A stretch of DNA of 36,429 nt from Gammaproteobacteria bacterium (lineage in GTDB: Bacteria > Pseudomonadota > Gammaproteobacteria > UBA6429 > Thiohalophilaceae): contig JAHECZ010000026.1 in assembly GCA_024641475.1 (NCBI GenBank), positions 1 through 36,429 on the forward strand, written 5' to 3'. Within the stretch, counting starts at the first letter, position 1; each line of letters opens with the position of its first letter. This document shows, piece by piece, positions 27,647-36,016 of this stretch. The position numbers were made by a program, and so were the translations under genes. A model generated the notes under the pieces. The model had not been told where the DNA came from. It was given only the letters and a program-made list of their open reading frames with translations, and ran no database searches.

Positions 27647-29425
27647 TTAGTGACTGGTTGCCGCACCGGCACCTTTGGGAACACGGATATCTTCCACCAA
27701 ATGCTGGATATGATCAGGTGGAGGCGTCGTAAGCTTCGCAACTACGAAGGCCACGATAAAGTTCAACAGTGCACCGACAGCCCCAAACGATTCGGGTTGA
27801 ATCCCCATCCACCAGTTGGCGGCATCATTCGGCAGGTTATTGCTGCCAGGAATAAAGAACCAGCCTTTGTAGATAAAGATGTACACCAACGTCACCGACA
27901 GACCAGTTAACATGCCCACTACTGCGCCCGTGTTGTTCATCTTTTTATAGAAGATGCCCAACATGAGTGCCGGGAAAATCGACGAGGCTGCCAAACCGAA
28001 GGCTAATGCCACGACTTGCGCCGCGAAGCCCGGTGGATGCATCCCGAGGTAACCCGAAATAATAATGGCACCCGCCATCGCAAAACGACCTGCAAGTAAC
28101 TCGTGTTTTTCCGAAATATCCGGTTTAAACACACCTTTGAGCAAGTCATGTGAGATCGACGAAGAAATTGCCAACAACAATCCAGCTGCTGTGGATAACG
28201 CCGCGGCCAGACCGCCAGCGGCCACCAATGCGATCACCCAATTGGGCAAACTGGCAATTTCCGGATTCGCCAACACCATAATGTCGTTGTCGATCGTGGT
28301 CATCTCATTGCCTTTCCAGCCCCAACCGGCGGCTTTGGCGGCGAAGTCCTTATTCTTGTCGTTATAGTATTGAATCCGACCATCACCGTTTTTGTCTTCG
28401 AATTTCAACAGCCCGGTTTTTTCCCAGTTCTTGAACCAGGATGGGCGTTGTTCGTACATCAGGTTCGCGGTTGGTTGACCCACTTCACCGGTTTGAATGG
28501 TGGTGGTGAGATTCAAACGAGCCATCGATCCCACGGCCGGCGCGGTGGTGTACAGAATTGCAATGAACACCAGGGCCCAAAACGTGGAGATACGTGCGTC
28601 GGCTACTTTCGGTACCGTGAAAAAGCGAATAATCACATGTGGTAAACCAGCGGTACCGATCATCAGCGACAGAGTGAGTAGCACCAGATTAAGGGAAGTC
28701 CCTTTCATCTCAGTGTATTTCTCAAACCCCAAATCCGTGATCACCAGATTGAGTTTGTCCATCATGTACATACTGTGATCGGCCATGCTGCTACTCAAGC
28801 CCAATTGGGGGATTGGATTACCGGTCAGTTGCAATGAAATGAAGATGGCCGGAATGGTGTAAGCAAAAATCAGCACTACATATTGCGCGATCTGCGTATA
28901 GGTAATGCCTTTCATGCCGCCTAACACCGCGTAGAAAAACACAATCGCCATACCAATCAACACACCGTGGGTGAAATCCACTTCCAGGAAGCGCGAAAAG
29001 GCCACACCGACACCTTTCATCTGGCCGATTACGTATGTAATCGATGCGACAATCAAACAAATGACTGCCACAATACGCGCTGCTTGTGAGTAGTATCGTT
29101 CACCGATGAATTCCGGTACCGTGAACTTGCCGAACTTACGCAGATAGGGTGCCAGTAACATCGCCAGCAACACATACCCACCCGTCCAACCCATCAGATA
29201 TACCGACGCATCGTAACCTTTAAAGGCAATCAAGCCTGCCATGGAGATGAATGAGGCTGCCGACATCCAGTCAGCGGCCGTCGCCATCCCATTGGCCACC
29301 GGATGCACGCCTTTACCAGCCACATAAAACTCACCGGTAGTGCGGGCGCGAGCCCAGATAGCAATGCCGATATATAGCAGGAACGAACCGCCGACCGTAA
29401 TATAAGTTAATGTTTTGAGATCCAT
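27647..29425 (-). CDS. Sodium:solute symporter, ActP/VC_2705 family
   Basis: SSS-family secondary transporter, probably for acetate or another short monocarboxylate. The 592-residue product has about thirteen hydrophobic helices. Family segments include EFYVAGKGVHPVANGMATAA, DWMSAASFISMAGLIAFKG, MIGTAGLPHVIIRFFTVPKV and AAGGLAAALSTAAGLLLAIS. Between helices lies a hydrophilic insert (about residues 315-375) with an EF-hand-like loop DKNGDGRIQYYN (344-355), a feature typical of the VC_2705 subgroup rather than of E. coli ActP. The small DUF4212 gene is 9 bases upstream, which also defines this subgroup. A strong terminator follows. The substrate is inferred from family, not demonstrated. Confidence 0.92.
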   Translation of the reverse strand: MDLKTLTYITVGGSFLLYIGIAIWARARTTGEFYVAGKGVHPVANGMATAADWMSAASFISMAGLIAFKGYDASVYLMGWTGGYVLLAMLLAPYLRKFGKFTVPEFIGERYYSQAARIVAVICLIVASITYVIGQMKGVGVAFSRFLEVDFTHGVLIGMAIVFFYAVLGGMKGITYTQIAQYVVLIFAYTIPAIFISLQLTGNPIPQLGLSSSMADHSMYMMDKLNLVITDLGFEKYTEMKGTSLNLVLLTLSLMIGTAGLPHVIIRFFTVPKVADARISTFWALVFIAILYTTAPAVGSMARLNLTTTIQTGEVGQPTANLMYEQRPSWFKNWEKTGLLKFEDKNGDGRIQYYNDKNKDFAAKAAGWGWKGNEMTTIDNDIMVLANPEIASLPNWVIALVAAGGLAAALSTAAGLLLAISSSISHDLLKGVFKPDISEKHELLAGRFAMAGAIIISGYLGMHPPGFAAQVVALAFGLAASSIFPALMLGIFYKKMNNTGAVVGMLTGLSVTLVYIFIYKGWFFIPGSNNLPNDAANWWMGIQPESFGAVGALLNFIVAFVVAKLTTPPPDHIQHLVEDIRVPKGAGAATSH

Positions 29426-29434
29426 AGCGCCCCC

Positions 29435-29689
29435 TTAATCTTCGTGAACATCAAATTTACGATCGATCTTGGTCATCATTTTGGCGTAGACGAAGATCAG
29501 GATCAGGAAGGTATAGATCGAACCTTGCTGCGCAAACCAGAAACCCAGGCCAACACCGCCGATGTGAATCTTATTGAGTGTGTCGACCAGGATAATGCCA
29601 AACAGGTACGAACATACAAACCAGATAACTAACAAGATGGATACCAGGCGCAAATTCGCCTTCCAATACTCGCTTGCATTGTTACTCAT
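29435..29689 (-). CDS. DUF4212 small membrane subunit of the symporter
   Basis: An 84-residue protein with two hydrophobic segments (about 14-36 and 46-70) and a charged C-terminus (KIDRKFDVHED). It resembles the DUF4212 family (like YjcH/ActP-associated small proteins): YWKANLRLV at the start, WFVCSYLFGIILVDTLN and GFWFAQQGSIYTFLILIFVY. A strong GGGAGG site lies about 8 bases before the ATG. It is co-transcribed with the symporter (9-base gap) and is likely to be an accessory subunit in the inner membrane. Confidence 0.9.
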   Translation of the reverse strand: MSNNASEYWKANLRLVSILLVIWFVCSYLFGIILVDTLNKIHIGGVGLGFWFAQQGSIYTFLILIFVYAKMMTKIDRKFDVHED

Positions 29690-30001
29690 TGTAAGTGCCT
29701 CCCGTGATGGGTTGTTGTGGTTGTTTTGTGCGGGTTCCTGGATGTGTACAGTAAGCTTCTTGCGACGTTTGCACTTGCGCGCATACGTCTGTACAACCAG
29801 CGGTTTTCTAATGATCTGATCATTCCAGACAGGCGATGATCACTTTACTGATCAACTGTAGGTGAATTCCCACAAATGATGCGCAATCATAATGCAGAAG
29901 AAGTTAGGATGTACAGTGTTGGTGCAAGAAGAGGAAATGCTGAATAGAATTATCAGCACATTACTGGCTGCTAATATAGTATCTGAGTAAATTACTACTG
30001 A
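29690..30001. promoter_or_regulatory. Intergenic control region of the symporter operon with a GATC/TGATCA cluster
   Basis: This 312-base gap holds no credible gene. It contains four GATC sites in 41 bases (29813, 29818, 29838, 29850): a perfect palindrome AATGATC-T-GATCATT (29810-29824) and two separate TGATCA (29837-29842 and 29849-29854), roughly evenly spaced. Transcription from here should serve DUF4212-symporter on the minus strand. I could not assign a convincing -35/-10 pair. No terminator-like hairpin follows the diguanylate cyclase stop at 30002. Confidence 0.5.
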
Positions 30002-30910
30002 TTATGCCGCCGATTTAACTTGATTGCGACCGCCATGTTTGGCATCGTACATGGCTACGTCGGCGCGCTCCAATAACGAAGTGAAATTAATATCATTCTC
30101 GCGCATTGTGGCGACACCAAAACTCGCCGTGATTTTTAATTTCATGCCATCAATGTCAATTGGTGTCATCACCAGATGTTCGCGCATGCGTTCGGCGACG
30201 TAGATTGCGCTTGCTTCCGGTGTGTCCGGTAACAGCAACACAAATTCTTCACCACCGATCCGGCCTAACACATCCGAGCCGCGCAAACTCAATTGACATA
30301 TCTTGCTCATGGCGCGCAGCACTTCATCACCGACTGAATGGCCATATTGATCATTGATGGATTTGAAATGATCCACATCGATCATCACCGCCGAGAGTGG
30401 TCGCGAATATTTTTTAGTGCGCACGTATTCTTTATCCGCGCGTTGCATGAAGGCCTGACGATTGAGCAAACCGGTGAGGCTGTCCGTCGTTGCCATGTCT
30501 TCCAGCCGTGACTGCTTGCGTTTGTGATCCGTCAGGTCGCGTTCGATTGCGGCATAGTAGGCCAGCTTGCCGTGTTCGTCATACAAGGGCACCAGATTGA
30601 TATCCAGCCACAACTCGTTGCCCTGTTTGTCGTAATTAAGGATTTCGGTGCGAATTCCCTTGTGTTGCCGCATGGCCTGGCGGATCTTGTAACGGGTCTT
30701 GTCATCCGTCCCTTCACCTTGCAGGATCTTGGGATTTTGACCAATGACTTCCTCTGCGGAGTAGCCCATCAGGCGTTCAAAGGCTGGATTAACATAGACA
30801 ATACGGGGTCCCCCATCATCCAGCGGGGTGGCATCCATGACCATGATCACATCATTGGTATTGTCTACCAGGCTGCGAAATATCCATTCCAATTCCATAA
30901 GACGGTCCAC
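30002..30910 (-). CDS. PAS-GGDEF diguanylate cyclase
   Basis: Makes the second messenger c-di-GMP from two GTP. The 302-residue protein has a PAS domain (about 10-128) with a LOV-like core and a C-terminal GGDEF domain (about 140-300). The active-site motif is GGEEF (219-223). A product-inhibition site RGSD (210-213) lies exactly five residues before it. The catalytic metal aspartate is in MIDVDHFKSIND. The PAS core has GQNPKILQG where photosensing LOV domains have a GxNCRFLQG-type motif, so the flavin-adduct cysteine is missing (Pro60). No membrane segment is visible, so it is cytoplasmic. The start is uncertain: GTG at 30910 or ATG at 30898, neither with a clear ribosome-binding site. Confidence 0.9.
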   Translation of the reverse strand: MDRLMELEWIFRSLVDNTNDVIMVMDATPLDDGGPRIVYVNPAFERLMGYSAEEVIGQNPKILQGEGTDDKTRYKIRQAMRQHKGIRTEILNYDKQGNELWLDINLVPLYDEHGKLAYYAAIERDLTDHKRKQSRLEDMATTDSLTGLLNRQAFMQRADKEYVRTKKYSRPLSAVMIDVDHFKSINDQYGHSVGDEVLRAMSKICQLSLRGSDVLGRIGGEEFVLLLPDTPEASAIYVAERMREHLVMTPIDIDGMKLKITASFGVATMRENDINFTSLLERADVAMYDAKHGGRNQVKSAA

Positions 30911-31346
30911 GTTGGTGTAAGGTTATTCAAGATATCGGCATATTTAGCCAGGGATCATTTCCTTAGTGCAAAACTGTGAATGGTATACAGCTTAATCTGC
31001 CAAATGCTTCACGGCTAGCCATCAGCGTGTGATCTTAAACCGGTACGGTCGACAAAATATTGTCTTTTAAATCAATATTCTGACAAGCAGCGTCTGGGTT
31101 GGTACAGACAGGGCGCTGATGATGTTCCTCAACCTGGTTGCCATCGGGAATATCCGTGATGAATATCACAAAAAATAAGCATAAGATATTGCTACAACAC
31201 AGTGGCAGTCAGTCGGCGTTATATTTAATCACTTAGTTTTAAAATAGGGATAAACTGCCGATACAGTAGCTATCTCTTGTTAATGAGAGTAATGCAGTGA
31301 GGACACTGCGCAACATACAGTAATGACCTGAGCCAGCAAATATTCC
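30911..31346. promoter_or_regulatory. Intergenic region between the cyclase and kinase genes, with a CRP/FNR-type site
   Basis: A 436-base divergent control region with no credible gene. It contains CGTGA-TGAATA-TCACA at 31155-31170, matching the CRP consensus TGTGA-N6-TCACA at nine of ten positions. It also has GACAA-AATA-TTGTC at 31051-31064 with a further GACAA at 31082. The first is about 180 bases from the kinase start. No clear promoter pair was assigned. Confidence 0.4.
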
Positions 31347-33053
31347 ATGACCATAAATAATGAAGCGGCTTTATTGGAGCAGGGGCGTCGCATTCGCGCC
31401 TTGCACGAGATTATTTCCCGGCCTGACTTGAGCTTCGATGAACAAATCGATGCCAGCTTGCGTCTGGGATGCACGTTTCTGGGAACCGAAATTGGCAAGG
31501 TCGGGCGGCAAGACCCCGCGCAAAATATATCCGAATTTCTTAATACCATCACATTAACAAATCTGCCAATTAAACGCGGTGTCATATTTCCATTGGATAA
31601 AACTTTTTGTCAGGTGACTTTCGCAGCACCCGATACCATTGCCATCAGCCATGTCGCCGAGTCGGAATATAAAGATACGCCCGCTGCAAAATATCTGGGA
31701 ATTCAATCCTATATTGGATGCAGTATCAATGTGTTCGGTGAAAAATTCGGTACAGTGAATTTTTCCAATCGAGCTCCAGTGCAACGCGCCTTTACCGAGG
31801 CCGATAAGGATCTGGTCAAACTCATCGGCAGCTGGATTAGTGTGATGATGGAACGCCAGATTGAAGCCGAAGAATTAACAAAATCGAAAGAGGCAGCCGA
31901 GGCCGCGAATTACGCCAAGAGTGCCTTCCTTGCCAATATGAGTCATGAGATTCGTACCCCGCTGACTTCGATCATCGGTTTTAGCGATGCCGCGTTGGAT
32001 GATGATCAAACAATGGAGCAACGTATCGAATCATTGCGCTCGATTCGCAGCAGCAGCGAACATCTTTTACATTTAATCAATAATATTCTGGATTTTTCCA
32101 AGATTGAAGCCGGTGAACTGGATATTGAGCAGTCGGTATATAACCCGCTGCAACTGGTAGACGAGGTGACAGCCATTGTGAGTGGGCTGGCGCAACGAAA
32201 AAATCTTGCGCTGGTGGTGAATTATGCCTATCCGTTACCAGAGCAAATTACCACTGACCCATTACGATTAAAACAGGTGCTGTTAAATCTATGCAGTAAT
32301 GCAATCAAGTTCACCAACGTCGGCACAGTTAAAATTGAAGTTCGTTATGATCAGGTTCAGAATGAGATGAAATTTATTGTCAGCGACAACGGTATCGGCA
32401 TGACCGAAGAGCAGATTGCGCAGATTTTTAAACCTTTTAAACAAGCGGATGCCAGCATTACGCGCCGTTATGGCGGCACCGGCCTGGGCCTGTCTTTATC
32501 ACAGCGCCTGGCTGGGTTGCTCAATGGCAAATTGCTTGTACATAGTGAGGCAGGCAAAGGATCGGAATTTGAATTGTCATTGCAACTGCAAACCATGCCG
32601 GTGCGTTTCATTTCCGCGAATAACAAATCGACATCTGCCCCGACGAATGCGAGCAGCGTGTCCGCATCGCCGAAATTATCCGGCACTATTTTGTTAGTCG
32701 AAGACAATGAAATAAACCAGAAAATCATTCAGCGCTTCCTGGAAATCATGGGGGCAACGGTTAGCATTGTGGATAATGGTGCCAGCGCGGTGACACAGGC
32801 ACAGCAACACCACTACGATCTTATCTATATGGATATGCAAATGCCGGGTGTCTCCGGTATCGATGCAATACGGCAACTGCGTGCGGCCGGTTACACCAAA
32901 CCGATCGTGATGCTGACTGCCAATGCCACGCTGGAAGATCGGGCCCACTGTAAACAAGTTGGCTGCGATGACTTTATCACCAAACCGATCGATCGCCAGC
33001 AGTTATATAACGTGACCGCCACCTACCTTAAACCCGCAACGATTCAAATCTGA
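31347..33053 (+). CDS. Hybrid sensor histidine kinase with GAF and receiver domains
   Basis: A 568-residue cytoplasmic signalling protein. The N-terminal half is a GAF-type sensor (about 15-170). It then has a dimerisation domain with the H-box NMSHEIRTPL (phospho-acceptor His200) and a HATPase domain with an N-box (LLNLCSNAIKFTN), G1 DNGIGM (347-352), F-box FKPFKQAD and G2 GGTGLGL (376-382). After a Ser/Ala linker a receiver domain follows (about 445-565) with VEDNEINQ and phospho-acceptor Asp496 in YMDMQMPG. No transmembrane segment and no DNA-binding output. A phosphotransfer partner (Hpt) is not in the window. No strong ribosome-binding site precedes the ATG at 31347. Confidence 0.93.
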   Translation: MTINNEAALLEQGRRIRALHEIISRPDLSFDEQIDASLRLGCTFLGTEIGKVGRQDPAQNISEFLNTITLTNLPIKRGVIFPLDKTFCQVTFAAPDTIAISHVAESEYKDTPAAKYLGIQSYIGCSINVFGEKFGTVNFSNRAPVQRAFTEADKDLVKLIGSWISVMMERQIEAEELTKSKEAAEAANYAKSAFLANMSHEIRTPLTSIIGFSDAALDDDQTMEQRIESLRSIRSSSEHLLHLINNILDFSKIEAGELDIEQSVYNPLQLVDEVTAIVSGLAQRKNLALVVNYAYPLPEQITTDPLRLKQVLLNLCSNAIKFTNVGTVKIEVRYDQVQNEMKFIVSDNGIGMTEEQIAQIFKPFKQADASITRRYGGTGLGLSLSQRLAGLLNGKLLVHSEAGKGSEFELSLQLQTMPVRFISANNKSTSAPTNASSVSASPKLSGTILLVEDNEINQKIIQRFLEIMGATVSIVDNGASAVTQAQQHHYDLIYMDMQMPGVSGIDAIRQLRAAGYTKPIVMLTANATLEDRAHCKQVGCDDFITKPIDRQQLYNVTATYLKPATIQI

Positions 33054-33260
33054 ACGATAAGCCACATTAATTGTTAGATTATTAGCTCTGTTTAACCACG
33101 TAATTCATCTTCGTCGTTCCTGATTTTCTGATTTGTGAATCATCTGGCAATTCATTCGCGCGACGGACTTGACGCGATTGCAGGAATCATTAAATATTCA
33201 GCTCAATGTAAGTCATAAAGCCTATATATAAGAGTCAGAATTAAAAAGGAGAGGGGAGTC

Positions 33261-34136
33261 ATGAAGAATTATCTAATTAGTATCGTAGTGGCAACATTAA
33301 TACTGAGTGCGTGTGGCGGGGGCGGCGGTAATAGCGGGCCTGCACCGATTCCACCACCACCGGTAGCAGGTACTCCCACGGCAGGCATCACGAATTCCCA
33401 AGCCACGGCGAATGATCTGTCCAAAACCAGCGTGGCAGCCATTGCGTCGCTACGCAGTGCCAGTAATTCGAATAATATTCCGATAAACCAGTTGGTCACT
33501 AATATTAATAACGTACTGGCATCGGGTTCTGTCCCCGTTGGTACGCAGAGCGCTACAGTCTCATGTGCCAATGCAAATAGCCGTTTGGATGTTACTTATA
33601 CTCTCAGCAGTAGCACTGGACTGAGGGCCGGTGACAGTTTCATGCTCAGCTTTACAAATTGCGAGTTTGTGCCCGGGTTTCAATTCAATGGTACAATTGC
33701 GTTTAACTTTAGCCGCTATCTCAGCACCAGCGATTATGCGTTCAGCCTGTCTGCCAGCAACTTTACATTTATCAATAGTGGTACAACCTATGGCCCGTTC
33801 AATTACGTCGGCAGTATCGATGTCAATAACCAGACCACCATCACTTCTTATCTGATCAACGATGTCAGAGTGATTGGGTTGCCAATGGTCACCGATGATG
33901 GAACATACACTACCGTCGCATCCGGCGTGACCCACATTAATTATCCTGGTGGTGGCTGGATTGAGGTCACGTACAACAATTGGGTGATCGACGATGCGAC
34001 AGGCAAACCCGTGTCAGGAACGATGACGCTCACAGCCGCGAATGGTGACACTGCCACGATTTCCACAGATGGTGTCAACTACGTGGTGACCATCACCATT
34101 AATGGCACTACTAAAATATATAACGTAGCCGTTTAA
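33261..34136 (+). CDS. Putative lipoprotein, Gly/Pro linker and Ser/Thr/Asn-rich beta domain
   Basis: I do not recognise a family. The 291-residue product has a clean lipoprotein signal (MKNYLISIVVATLILSAC, Cys18). A GGGGGNSGP and PIPPPP spacer follows, then an extended Ser/Thr/Asn/Gly-rich domain with many short beta-like segments (for example SCANANSRLDVTYTLSSST, MTLTAANGDTATIST and YVVTITINGTTKIYNVAV). Two Cys (in VSCAN and FTNCEF) may form a disulfide. The ATG has an excellent site, AGGAGAGGGGAG (about 33248-33259). A terminator follows. Probably tethered in the outer membrane or exposed at the surface; function unknown. Confidence 0.8.
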   Translation: MKNYLISIVVATLILSACGGGGGNSGPAPIPPPPVAGTPTAGITNSQATANDLSKTSVAAIASLRSASNSNNIPINQLVTNINNVLASGSVPVGTQSATVSCANANSRLDVTYTLSSSTGLRAGDSFMLSFTNCEFVPGFQFNGTIAFNFSRYLSTSDYAFSLSASNFTFINSGTTYGPFNYVGSIDVNNQTTITSYLINDVRVIGLPMVTDDGTYTTVASGVTHINYPGGGWIEVTYNNWVIDDATGKPVSGTMTLTAANGDTATISTDGVNYVVTITINGTTKIYNVAV

Positions 34137-34156
34137 TTTAGCCCAGCAGCATGCTA

Positions 34157-34193
34157 CGCCCGGGTCGACACTCCTCAGCCCGGGCGTTTTTTT
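34157..34193 (+). terminator. Rho-independent terminator of the lipoprotein gene
   Basis: CGCCCGGG (34157-34164) and CCCGGGCG (34179-34186) form an 8-base all-GC stem with a 14-base loop, followed by seven T (34187-34193). The stem and U-run overlap the last codons and the stop of the convergent TetR gene (34175-34193), so the terminator is embedded in that coding sequence. Confidence 0.92.
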
Positions 34194-34774
34194 GGTTTGG
34201 TTTTTTTTGTAACGGTTAATGACTGCAACCAGTCGCGTAGTTCCTGCACTTCCTGCTTGAGAAATTGCTCATCGTAAAATACATTGGCCAAGGTCGCGAT
34301 ACCCTGGCCACGACCGATCAAATGCATGGCGAGATTATTTGCTTTCGCCTTGTGGCCCAGCAGAGTGAATTGTTCGCTTAACCAGTTGCGTGTCATGGCA
34401 AACAACGCATTAGCTTCGACTTGTGAGGCATGGCGTAGTTTGGCAAGTTCTGAACACAGCGTGCCGACCGGACAACCGTAATGTTTGATGTTGGCCTGGT
34501 TGGTAATCAAAACATCGATGTATTGCAGGATGCGTTCCGCGGGTTGCGGTATTTCCTCATCCCAGCGCGTCAGGATCTGTTGTAATGTTGCCAGGCGTGT
34601 ATCAATGACGGCCTGCAGGATATCGTCTTTGGTTTTGAAGTGATAATAAAAATTGCCGCGCGAAATCTGCACCGCATCCGCGATATCGCTGAATGAAGTC
34701 TGTTCATAGCCTTGCTGATAAAACAGCTGGTCGGCTGCTTCAACAATGCGCTCGCGAGTGTCCTTGTCGGTCAT
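34175..34774 (-). CDS. TetR-family repressor, NemR-like
   Basis: Predicted repressor of the adjacent alkene reductase gene. From the ATG at 34774 it has 199 residues. The N-terminal helix-turn-helix is typical of TetR (ERIVEAADQLFYQQGYEQTS, then ISRGNFYYHFKTKDDILQAV). The ligand/sensor domain has GCPVGTLCSEL with Cys101 and Cys107, in a region where E. coli NemR uses Cys106 as a redox and electrophile sensor. The C-terminus is Lys-rich and codes through the neighbouring terminator stem. An in-frame ATG at 34798 would add eight residues right after a hairpin and has no ribosome-binding site. It follows the reductase on the same strand; its operator is probably TAGGAC-N4-GTCCTA upstream of that gene. 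Confidence 0.88.
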   Translation of the reverse strand: MTDKDTRERIVEAADQLFYQQGYEQTSFSDIADAVQISRGNFYYHFKTKDDILQAVIDTRLATLQQILTRWDEEIPQPAERILQYIDVLITNQANIKHYGCPVGTLCSELAKLRHASQVEANALFAMTRNWLSEQFTLLGHKAKANNLAMHLIGRGQGIATLANVFYDEQFLKQEVQELRDWLQSLTVTKKTKPKKRPG

Positions 34775-34804
34775 CAATATCAGCCCTGGTTGTAACATAA
34801 AAAG

Positions 34805-34830
34805 CTGGCCGGGCAGGCCAGCCCGGCCAG
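34805..34830 (-). terminator. Hairpin between the reductase and TetR genes
   Basis: CTGGCCGGGC and GCCCGGCCAG form a perfect 10-base stem (34805-34814 and 34821-34830) with a 6-base loop. On the minus strand it is followed by C and then five T, so it should terminate or attenuate nemA transcripts before the TetR gene. It is GC-rich and symmetrical, with a T run on the plus side too. Confidence 0.75.
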
Positions 34831-34842
34831 TTTTGCCTGACG

Positions 34843-35931
34843 TTATGCTACTTCAGTTTCCTTTTTATAAAAAGGGTAATCCGTATAACCATGCTCGTTA
34901 CCGCCATAAAAGCTGGCCTGATCCGCTGTATTCAGGGGTAAATCCTCTTTATAACGTCGCACCAGATCCGGATTCGCCAGGAAGGGTACGCCAATCGCAA
35001 TCAAATCGGCCGCATTACCGCGCAACGCTGTTTCAGCTCGAACCCGGTCGTAACCATTGTTGGCCATATACGGTCCGGCGAACTTTATGCGTAACTCACG
35101 ATAATTCATCGCACTGGTCTTGCCTTGCATGTCACCTTCGAGCACATGCAGATACGCCAGTTTTCGCGTACTCAACTGCGCTGTGAAATAGCCAAAATGC
35201 GCCTGCGGATCGGAATCCGACATGGAATTGAATTTGTTTTCCGGGCTAAAACGCACCCCAACCCGTTGTGCCGGCCAGACTTCACAGATGGCATCCAAAA
35301 CCTCGTTTAATAAACGCATGCGATTTGGCAAATTGCCACCATAGGCATCGCTACGGTGATTACTGCCATCACGCAAAAACTGATCGATCAAGTAACCATT
35401 GCCAGCATGTACTTCCACACCATCAAACCCGGCGCGTTTGGCCTGGGTGGCGCCGTGTTTGAATTGCGCGACAATATGCGGTATTTCTTCAATGTTCAGT
35501 GCACGTGGCGTCACATAATCCTGCATGCCGGAATAGGTCACGGCCTGACCGTCAGGACGAATTGCTGACGCAGAAACCGGCGTGGCGTTATCGGGTAATA
35601 AACTGGGATGTGAGATACGGCCGGTATACCACAGTTGTAAAAATATCCGGCCACCCAGCGCATGCACCGCATCGGTTACCTTGCGCCATGCGGTGACTTG
35701 CGTCTCACTGTGTATTCCTGGTGTGGCGGGATAGCCCACGCCAGCGGGCGACACCTGCGTGGCTTCGGTAATGATCAATCCAGCGGTAGCGCGTTGTTGA
35801 TAGTACGTGACGGTCAGGGGCGTGACAGCATTATGTTCATCGGCGCGATTGCGCGTCATGGGCGCCATGACCATCCGGTTGGACAAAGTCAAATCACCCA
35901 ATTGAAATGGCTCAAACAAATCAACAGACAT
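34843..35931 (-). CDS. nemA: Alkene reductase, old yellow enzyme family (NemA-like)
   Basis: FMN-dependent NAD(P)H oxidoreductase that reduces activated alkenes, nitroesters and quinone-type electrophiles. The 362-residue TIM-barrel protein has the classic segments: LFEPFQLGDLTLSNRMVMAP at the start, GLIITEATQVSPAGVGYP, GGRIFLQLWYTGRISHPSL, the substrate region FDGVEVHAGNGYLIDQFLRD (with the His and Asn of the HxxN ligand pair), SNHRSDAYGG and a C-terminal FMN-phosphate region around GVPFLANPDLVRRYKEDLPL. GGGAGA lies about 6 bases before the ATG. It is paired with the NemR-like repressor and has two operator copies upstream, as in E. coli nemRA though with the gene order reversed. Confidence 0.95.
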   Translation of the reverse strand: MSVDLFEPFQLGDLTLSNRMVMAPMTRNRADEHNAVTPLTVTYYQQRATAGLIITEATQVSPAGVGYPATPGIHSETQVTAWRKVTDAVHALGGRIFLQLWYTGRISHPSLLPDNATPVSASAIRPDGQAVTYSGMQDYVTPRALNIEEIPHIVAQFKHGATQAKRAGFDGVEVHAGNGYLIDQFLRDGSNHRSDAYGGNLPNRMRLLNEVLDAICEVWPAQRVGVRFSPENKFNSMSDSDPQAHFGYFTAQLSTRKLAYLHVLEGDMQGKTSAMNYRELRIKFAGPYMANNGYDRVRAETALRGNAADLIAIGVPFLANPDLVRRYKEDLPLNTADQASFYGGNEHGYTDYPFYKKETEVA

Positions 35932-35960
35932 GAAGTTCTCCCTTAGTTAAGATAATTAAA

Positions 35961-36016
35961 TAGGACGGCCGTCCTAGACTGGAGCTAAATGTAGGACAAA
36001 TGTCCTACTATGTCAA
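35961..36016 (-). promoter_or_regulatory. nemA promoter with two TAGGAC-N4-GTCCTA operators
   Basis: On the minus strand TTGACA (36016-36011) and TACATT (35993-35988) are 17 bases apart. The first operator, GTAGGACA-AA-TGTCCTAC (35991-36008), fills the spacer and overlaps the -10. The second, TAGGAC-GGCC-GTCCTA (35961-35976), lies just after the predicted start (about 35981). Both reduce to TAGGAC-N4-GTCCTA and their starts are 31 bases apart, about three helical turns. It resembles the E. coli NemR box TAGACC-N4-GGTCTA in shape. Repression by the adjacent TetR protein is inferred. Confidence 0.82.
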
